From Thermoplasmata archaeon (GTDB lineage Archaea; Thermoplasmatota; Thermoplasmata; Lutacidiplasmatales; UBA184), in the NCBI GenBank assembly GCA_028864975.1, contig JAGWLG010000007.1, positions 60,842 to 124,841 of the forward strand: 64,000 bases of DNA. The letters are read 5' to 3'. The translations under genes were made by a program, and so were the position numbers. The notes below the pieces were generated by a model. The model was not told where the DNA came from. It was given only the letters and a program-made list of their open reading frames with translations, and searched no databases. This document shows positions 60,139 to 64,000 of the stretch, piece after piece (the first letter of the stretch is position 1; every line of letters starts with the position of its first letter).

Positions 60139-60412
60139 TTCACGGGAGATGATGCGAGTCTTGAACGGGTGAGCCAGGACAACCTTCGCCCCGGTCGAGG
60201 CCGCCGCGTCGAAACAGTGCTCCCATACGTTGCATGCCTCCAGAACGACCTGTTGAGGCCGGGGGAGTCTTCCCAAGAAGCCGATCAGTTCCTGGTCGCG
60301 AGTTCCGAACCGGGACTGGTCGATGCGGTTCCCCTGTCCATCGAGGACGGCGGCGGTGATGCTCTTTCGATGCATGTCGAGTCCGACGAGTACGGGTTAA
60401 TCCATGAGGCGC
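60139..60412 (-). pseudogene. IS110-family transposase remnant, N-terminal
   Basis: The minus strand reads PVLVGLDMHRKSITAAVLDG, then FLGRLPRPQQVVLEACNVWEH and VVLAHPFKTR. This is the RuvC-like N-terminal domain of IS110 transposases, with the first Asp in GLD and Glu in LEA. An in-frame stop follows the second codon after the ATG, and the frame is lost after HPFKTR, so the DEDD core and C-terminal serine domain are gone. It is a dead element. No clear ends are seen. Confidence 0.75.
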
Positions 60413-60624
60413 CTCCGAAGCGATGAACGGAGGCGTCCGCTCTTGCTGGTTCCGCCCATCGGGCAGAACCATGCGTGTCATCAATTGCTCACGACCGGCG
60501 CGCAAAGGGGGCTACGGCCCTCCTGACGCAGCCGGACCCTGGAGAGGGGCCGGCGCCCTCACCCTTTCGGTCGTAGCGGGCAACTCCGACAGGAGCGCGG
60601 GTAAACTGGCGAGCGCATCCGGAG

Positions 60625-60662
60625 GGATTCCGGAGGAAGTTCAGTAGATTCTCATGAACTCC
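60625..60662 (+). repeat. Imperfect repeat, copy A
   Basis: About 38 bases, including GATTCCGGA and the palindrome AGTTCA-11-TGAACT (60638-60660). A related copy lies at 61578-61616. It ends 29 bases before the zinc-ribbon gene at 60692. Confidence 0.5.
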
Positions 60663-60691
60663 ATGGGGCGTGGAGTGTGTGAGAGTTTGAC

Positions 60692-61084
60692 ATGGCTCGA
60701 CCCCCCCTCCCCACAGAGTCGCCGCAAGTCCCAACCCTTTCTCCAATCCCCTCGTCCCTCGGGAACGGCCCTCGTTCGCGAGAGAATGCTCCCGACCCGT
60801 GGGAACCCGAGACAGGCGTGCAAGGGGGCCGTGGTCGCGAGTCCCGGCAGGACCTCTCTTTCGGCCTGGTCCCCTGCCCCCTCTGTCGGGGGCTCGAGAC
60901 CGTCCGGGTCGCGGAGGTCCTGTTCCGCTGCGTGGGCTGCGGGAGCGGCTTCTCCCTCTTCGCGGCCCCGGAGCCCGCCCAGGAGGACCGGCGCCCCCCG
61001 GTTCCCCGGACGGCGGCTCGTCGTCAGACGGAGCTCGCCTCGGAGCGCCCGCGCCGAGAGGAAGAAGGCCTCGCGGCGGCCTGA
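60692..61084 (+). CDS. Small zinc-ribbon protein
   Basis: A 130-residue protein. The N-terminal half is Pro/Ser/Gly-rich and probably disordered. A single zinc ribbon is formed by CPLC ... FRCVGCGSGF (about 62-87). The C terminus is charged. It begins the co-oriented cluster of small proteins at 60.7-63.3 kb. ATG 60692 is chosen as the first in frame; no strong promoter stands out. Confidence 0.5.
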   Translation: MARPPLPTESPQVPTLSPIPSSLGNGPRSRENAPDPWEPETGVQGGRGRESRQDLSFGLVPCPLCRGLETVRVAEVLFRCVGCGSGFSLFAAPEPAQEDRRPPVPRTAARRQTELASERPRREEEGLAAA

Positions 61085-61112
61085 GCGGCCTGCGGGAGAG
61101 AGGGAGGGGACC

Positions 61113-61520
61113 ATGTACCAACCAGGAACGCTGGGAAGATGTCCGGTGTGCGAGCGGGGTCTGTGCGAGATCGACGACGGGGGTTTCCTCTTCTGTCCGG
61201 AGTGCTGCGCCCGCGAGGACGCCCAGGGACTGTTCCTCCCGGTGCGCGCGGACGAACGCGATTTCCACGCCTTCTCCATAGGGCTGGAGGCCTGCCCGTC
61301 CTGCGGCCAGGCCGAGACCCGCCGGGAGTCGGACGACCATGTCTACTGCTTCCGGTGCGAGCGGCTGGTGGCCTCGTCGATCCCCATGACGTGGGTGCCG
61401 GTCGGGGCCACCTGCCGACTCGACCGCAGCTGCCGCCTCTTCCCCCGACGTACGCCGTGGACCCTTCTCCCCGAGGGAGCGGTCACCTCCCCGGCCGGAG
61501 GGGCAACCCCCCATGCATGA
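61113..61520 (+). CDS. Double zinc-ribbon protein
   Basis: A 135-residue protein with two zinc ribbons in tandem: CPVCERGLC ... CPECC (about 11-36) and CPSCGQ ... YCFRCERLV (about 61-85). GAGAGGGAGGGG precedes ATG 61113. It follows the previous zinc-ribbon gene by 28 bases. Such ribbons often bind proteins or RNA; nothing further can be said. Confidence 0.65.
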   Translation: MYQPGTLGRCPVCERGLCEIDDGGFLFCPECCAREDAQGLFLPVRADERDFHAFSIGLEACPSCGQAETRRESDDHVYCFRCERLVASSIPMTWVPVGATCRLDRSCRLFPRRTPWTLLPEGAVTSPAGGATPHA

Positions 61521-61577
61521 AGCGCTCCTTCGAGCGGCGCCCCCGCGTCGTCGCCTTCCCGTCCTTCGACTCGGGAG

Positions 61578-61616
61578 AGATTCCGGAAGGAGTTCGGTGG
61601 ATTCCCTTGAACCTCC
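61578..61616 (+). repeat. Imperfect repeat, copy B
   Basis: About 39 bases related to copy A (shared GATTCCGGA and a GTTC/GAAC pair), lying ~40 bases before ATG 61657. The palindrome is weaker here. Confidence 0.45.
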
Positions 61617-61656
61617 GCGCGCTCCACGGCCTTCTGAGGAGGCTCACGACCCTCGC

Positions 61657-62178
61657 ATGGCCGCGACACTCCCGGAGCCCCTGCCTCTACGCTCAGGTAG
61701 GCGTCGCGGCTCGCTCACGCGCGGAAGTCTCGGGCCGCGCGCCCGCCCCTTCCTAGTGGTCTGCGACGATCCCGCGGTCGAGCGCATGCTCCAGCGCACG
61801 CTCGAGGCGCTCTTCGTCGCCCCGGTCCCAATGGCAGGTCTGCTCGACCAGCTGAGAGCCTCCCGCCCCTCTTCCGACGAGGTGATCGCGGTGTACGTTG
61901 AGACCCTGGAGCAGGCCTGCGCGCTTCGATGCCTGAGGAGCTACGACCTCCTCCCCCCCGTCCATGTCCTGGCTACCTCCCGCCTGGGGAGCCGCGCGCG
62001 CGAGGTCCTCGCGGAGTGCGTGAGGAGCGTCTCCTTCATCCACGAGGAGACGCCCGGGGCCCGGCGAGCCTCCCCCCCGTATGGGGCCCCGCCCGAGGGA
62101 CGAGGAGTCCCCCATCCGTCCCGCCCCGCGCGGGGGCTCCAGGGGGTCTGTCTGTCCTCCGGGAGGACCAGCTCGTGA
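61657..62178 (+). CDS. Receiver-like domain protein
   Basis: A 173-residue protein. Residues about 35-140 follow the alpha/beta order of a response-regulator receiver: FLVVCDDPAVERML at strand 1, VIAVYVETLE at strand 3 and VHVLATSR at strand 4. The usual phospho-acceptor Asp and the conserved Lys are not obvious, so it may be a pseudo-receiver. ATG 61657 is chosen since upstream residues look non-coding. Its stop overlaps the next GTG. Confidence 0.55.
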   Translation: MAATLPEPLPLRSGRRRGSLTRGSLGPRARPFLVVCDDPAVERMLQRTLEALFVAPVPMAGLLDQLRASRPSSDEVIAVYVETLEQACALRCLRSYDLLPPVHVLATSRLGSRAREVLAECVRSVSFIHEETPGARRASPPYGAPPEGRGVPHPSRPARGLQGVCLSSGRTSS

Positions 62179-62381
62179 GGATCCTGCTCTACGACCCGGT
62201 ACCCCTCCCCTTCGGACTTGCGGGGGAGCCCCCCGGAACGGACGTGGCCCCTCATCCGTCGGCGCACGCCGGCGAGGCGCCGTCCCAGTTCTCACCGGAG
62301 ATGCTTCCGCCCGGAGGAGGCTCGGGGTTCCTCTCTCCAGGACACGGAGAGGAGCTTCCGCTCGACGCGATCCTTCAATGA
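62175..62381 (+). CDS. Tiny coupled hypothetical protein
   Basis: A 68-residue ORF from GTG 62175, overlapping the receiver-like stop as GTGA. It begins with MRILLYDPVPLPFG, then is Pro/Gly-rich. No motif is recognised. The overlap is the main evidence. Confidence 0.4.
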   Translation: MRILLYDPVPLPFGLAGEPPGTDVAPHPSAHAGEAPSQFSPEMLPPGGGSGFLSPGHGEELPLDAILQ

Positions 62382-62486
62382 GGTACCCTCTCCTCCCGGT
62401 TCGAACACGCGACGACCCCGCTCCCCCGGGAGGGGCCCTGGGCTGCGAAAGGCCAAAGACCCGCGGACCGATGCAGGAGGGCAGCC

Positions 62487-62777
62487 TTGGACGCCTTCAC
62501 CCGGTCCCTCTGGTGGATACTTGGGAGCAGCGCCGGGGGCCCCACCCGGGTTCGCGTGGTGATGGCGCTGCACGATCGCCCCCGCAACGCGTTCCAGTTG
62601 TGCAAGGACCTCGCGCTCGACTACAGCACAGTCCAGCATCACCTTCGCATCCTGACGGAGAACCACCTGGTGGACGGGGCCGGGCCCCGTTACGGCCGAG
62701 TGTACGTTCCTTCCCAATCCCTTGAGGACCACTGGAAGGTCATGGAGGAGATCCTTGAACGAAGCGAACGCAGGTGA
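62487..62777 (+). CDS. Winged-helix regulator
   Basis: A 96-residue wHTH resembling archaeal ArsR/HTH_20-type regulators: TRVRVVMALHDRP, then recognition region LALDYSTVQHHLRILTENHLV and wing YGRVYVPS. The start is TTG 62487 with GGAGGG upstream. It overlaps the membrane-protein gene that follows, a pairing common in archaea. Confidence 0.85.
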   Translation: MDAFTRSLWWILGSSAGGPTRVRVVMALHDRPRNAFQLCKDLALDYSTVQHHLRILTENHLVDGAGPRYGRVYVPSQSLEDHWKVMEEILERSERR

Positions 62778-63261
62778 GAGCCCGCCCAAGGTGAGCGCAA
62801 CCAAGAGCCGACCGGAAGGGAGAAAGGGCGGGCACGCATCGCTCGACCGCCAGGGGAAACTCTTCTTCGCCGCCACGCTCCTAGTCGGAGCCGTCGCCGG
62901 GCTCGCCACGCTCTGGCTCATCCCCGCGCCGGCCTCGTTCCCGCCCGGCCTGGGCTACCCCCCGGCCGACTTCCCCCTCGCCTTCGATGTCGTGACGGTC
63001 TCTTCGATTCTGCGGGTGACGCTTCTGGTGGCCCTGGCGTCGATTTATTGGAGGGCGTTCCTCCTGCTGCGAGCTCCCTTTCAGTTGGGGCTGGCGCTGG
63101 CCTTCACCTCCCTGCTCGCCTCGGTCACGCTCGGGTCCCCCTTCGTCTTCGACACCCTACGCCTCGGGTTCGGTCCGGGACTGGAGTACCGGTTCTACGC
63201 GGTCATGATGGTGCTCCAAGACCTCTGCTTCACCACGCTCCTCTACGTGAGCCTCATGTGA
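62755..63261 (+). CDS. Four-span membrane protein paired with the wHTH
   Basis: A 168-residue protein with about four hydrophobic helices (around 35-55, 70-90, 98-118, 138-160). TTG 62755 is preceded by GGAGGAG. It overlaps the wHTH gene by 23 bases, so the two are coupled. HTH-membrane pairs like this in haloarchaea (DUF7521-type) are thought to link membrane signals to regulation, but the signal is not known. Confidence 0.75.
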   Translation: MNEANAGESPPKVSATKSRPEGRKGGHASLDRQGKLFFAATLLVGAVAGLATLWLIPAPASFPPGLGYPPADFPLAFDVVTVSSILRVTLLVALASIYWRAFLLLRAPFQLGLALAFTSLLASVTLGSPFVFDTLRLGFGPGLEYRFYAVMMVLQDLCFTTLLYVSLM

Positions 63262-63344
63262 GTGGCGCCCGCGCCCTCGAGCCTCGCCGGCCTCTTCTCG
63301 GGAGGGAGGGCCCTGCGGGTGCCGTGGGGCCGCCAGGTAACCCT

Positions 63345-63745
63345 CCGAGGTTCGTGACCTCGACGGCGTGGTCCTGGATCTACTTGCGGCGAGGCTCGCC
63401 CTCCCCCCCCCATGAGGACCACGAAGAGGTCATTGGCCTTGGCAGATAGTTGGACGTTCACCTTGAGCATCGCGCGTGCCTCCGAGCTCGTGGTCGCCAC
63501 CCAGAGCTGCTCGGGGCGCATCTCACAGAGCCCCTTGCAGCGCTGAATCGCGACCCCTTCATCCCGCCCCACTCCTTGATCTTCGCGTCGTGCTCCTCGT
63601 CGGAGTTGAATTGGACGGACTCCCGCCCCCTCGCGAGACGGTGGAGTGGGGCCCGGAGGATGTAGATGTGGCCCGCCTCGACGGGCTCGTCCGTCTTGCG
63701 GTAAAAGAGGGTGAGGAGCAGCGTGCAGATGTGCGAGCGGTCGAC
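63345..63745 (-). pseudogene. gyrB: DNA gyrase subunit B pseudogene, C-terminal end
   Basis: Minus-strand fragments in order: VDRSHICTLLLTLFYR and AGHIYILRAPLHRLARGR; after a shift near 63560, IQRCKGLCEMRPEQLW and ANDLFVVLMG; after another shift and a stop, PRRK ... IQDHAVEVTNL. These are the TOPRIM and C-terminal blocks of bacterial-type GyrB (DVDGSHIRTLLLTFFYR, IQRYKGLGEMNPEQLW, LMGDxVEPRR). At least two frameshifts and one stop make it dead. Confidence 0.8.
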
Positions 63746-64000
63746 CTAGGTCGCTTCGAAGTACGGTCGCAAGGATGGCTCGGGACCCGAAGGTCTTAAG
63801 GCGCCCGTCGCCCGGAGGGGCCCTTCAGCGGAGGTCCTCGGGGCTGTTGTCTTCGCAGACAGAGTCGCCTTGAGGCGGGCGGTCAGGCTCGCAGCGGTGG
63901 AGGGCGGCTGTGCTGGAACGGCTGGGGCCCGGATGGGAAGGGACAGGCTCGGAAGGCACGCGGCGCGTCGGAGGGCATGCCGGGAACCGGGGGTCCTACC
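63746..64000. other. Right-hand end: probably degenerate upstream gyrB
   Basis: Minus-strand scraps such as QGDS and GSRAILAT sit where GyrB has EGDSAGG and FQAILPL, so the pseudogene probably continues with heavy decay. No intact gene is seen to the window edge. Confidence 0.35.

Noticed and set aside
62378..62725. ATG 62378 frame overlapping the tiny protein's stop
   Set aside because: It has the coupling-type overlap, but most of it lies antiphase over the wHTH gene and reads as low-complexity. The wHTH has a better start and ribosome-binding site.

Overview
The window is very G+C-rich archaeal DNA. The lineage call rests on gene content: the two consecutive archaeal ether-lipid synthases, DtdA, a DUF2070 protein, RPA with its COG3390 partner, Bud32, aIF1A, a COG1340 coiled-coil protein, and many proline-rich membrane proteins carrying one short zinc ribbon. 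Promoters are TATA boxes about 25-28 bases upstream of start codons, so many transcripts look leaderless. Together this suggests a high-GC member of the Thermoplasmatota (a Thermoplasmata-like euryarchaeon). That placement is an inference; no rRNA gene is present.

Layout. 0-10 kb: end of a PKD-type surface protein, a DEDDh exonuclease, small membrane proteins, tRNA-Glu(CTC), a GNAT enzyme, D-aminoacyl-tRNA deacylase, a ribbon-helix-helix-like regulator, and a split M16 protease pair. 10-16 kb: DGGGP synthase, GGGP synthase and DUF2070 in one overlapping operon, then a STAND-like ATPase. 15-28 kb: zinc-ribbon proteins, an M20 hydrolase, a 1287-residue kelch/PKD surface protein and other envelope proteins. 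28-40 kb: PdxS, a GT4 glycosyltransferase, PyrF, RPA with its partner, a second large STAND-like ATPase, a membrane FKBP, a coiled-coil protein and LarB. 39-47 kb: acyl-CoA dehydrogenase, EtfB, EtfA and, further on, a FixC/ETF-QO-like flavoprotein, forming an electron path from acyl-CoA to quinone. 47-51 kb: three AIM24-like genes, a tiny overlapping ORF, a broken zinc-ribbon ORF and an amidohydrolase. 51-57.5 kb: aIF1A, the NAD(P)HX repair enzyme, Bud32, agmatine deiminase, N-carbamoylputrescine amidase, and an ArsR regulator with an SRPBCC-thioredoxin-like fusion. 57.6-59.7 kb: enoyl-CoA hydratase and a second acyl-CoA dehydrogenase. 59.8-64 kb: accessory region with a decayed IS110 transposase, zinc-ribbon and receiver-like small proteins, a wHTH/membrane pair, and a decayed gyrB fragment.

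Most notable: (1) the coupled AIM24 cluster, whose tiny ORF resembles the N terminus of the following gene; (2) two genes, etfA and the first AIM24 gene, with no usable ATG/GTG/TTG start, where CTG fits best; (3) an M16 pair whose zinc site and substrate-anchoring Arg/Tyr pair sit in different subunits; (4) an SRPBCC-membrane-thioredoxin-like fusion controlled by an adjacent ArsR gene with a clear inverted-repeat operator; (5) an unexplained repeat-bearing foldable element near 8.6 kb; (6) pseudogenes of gyrB and IS110.
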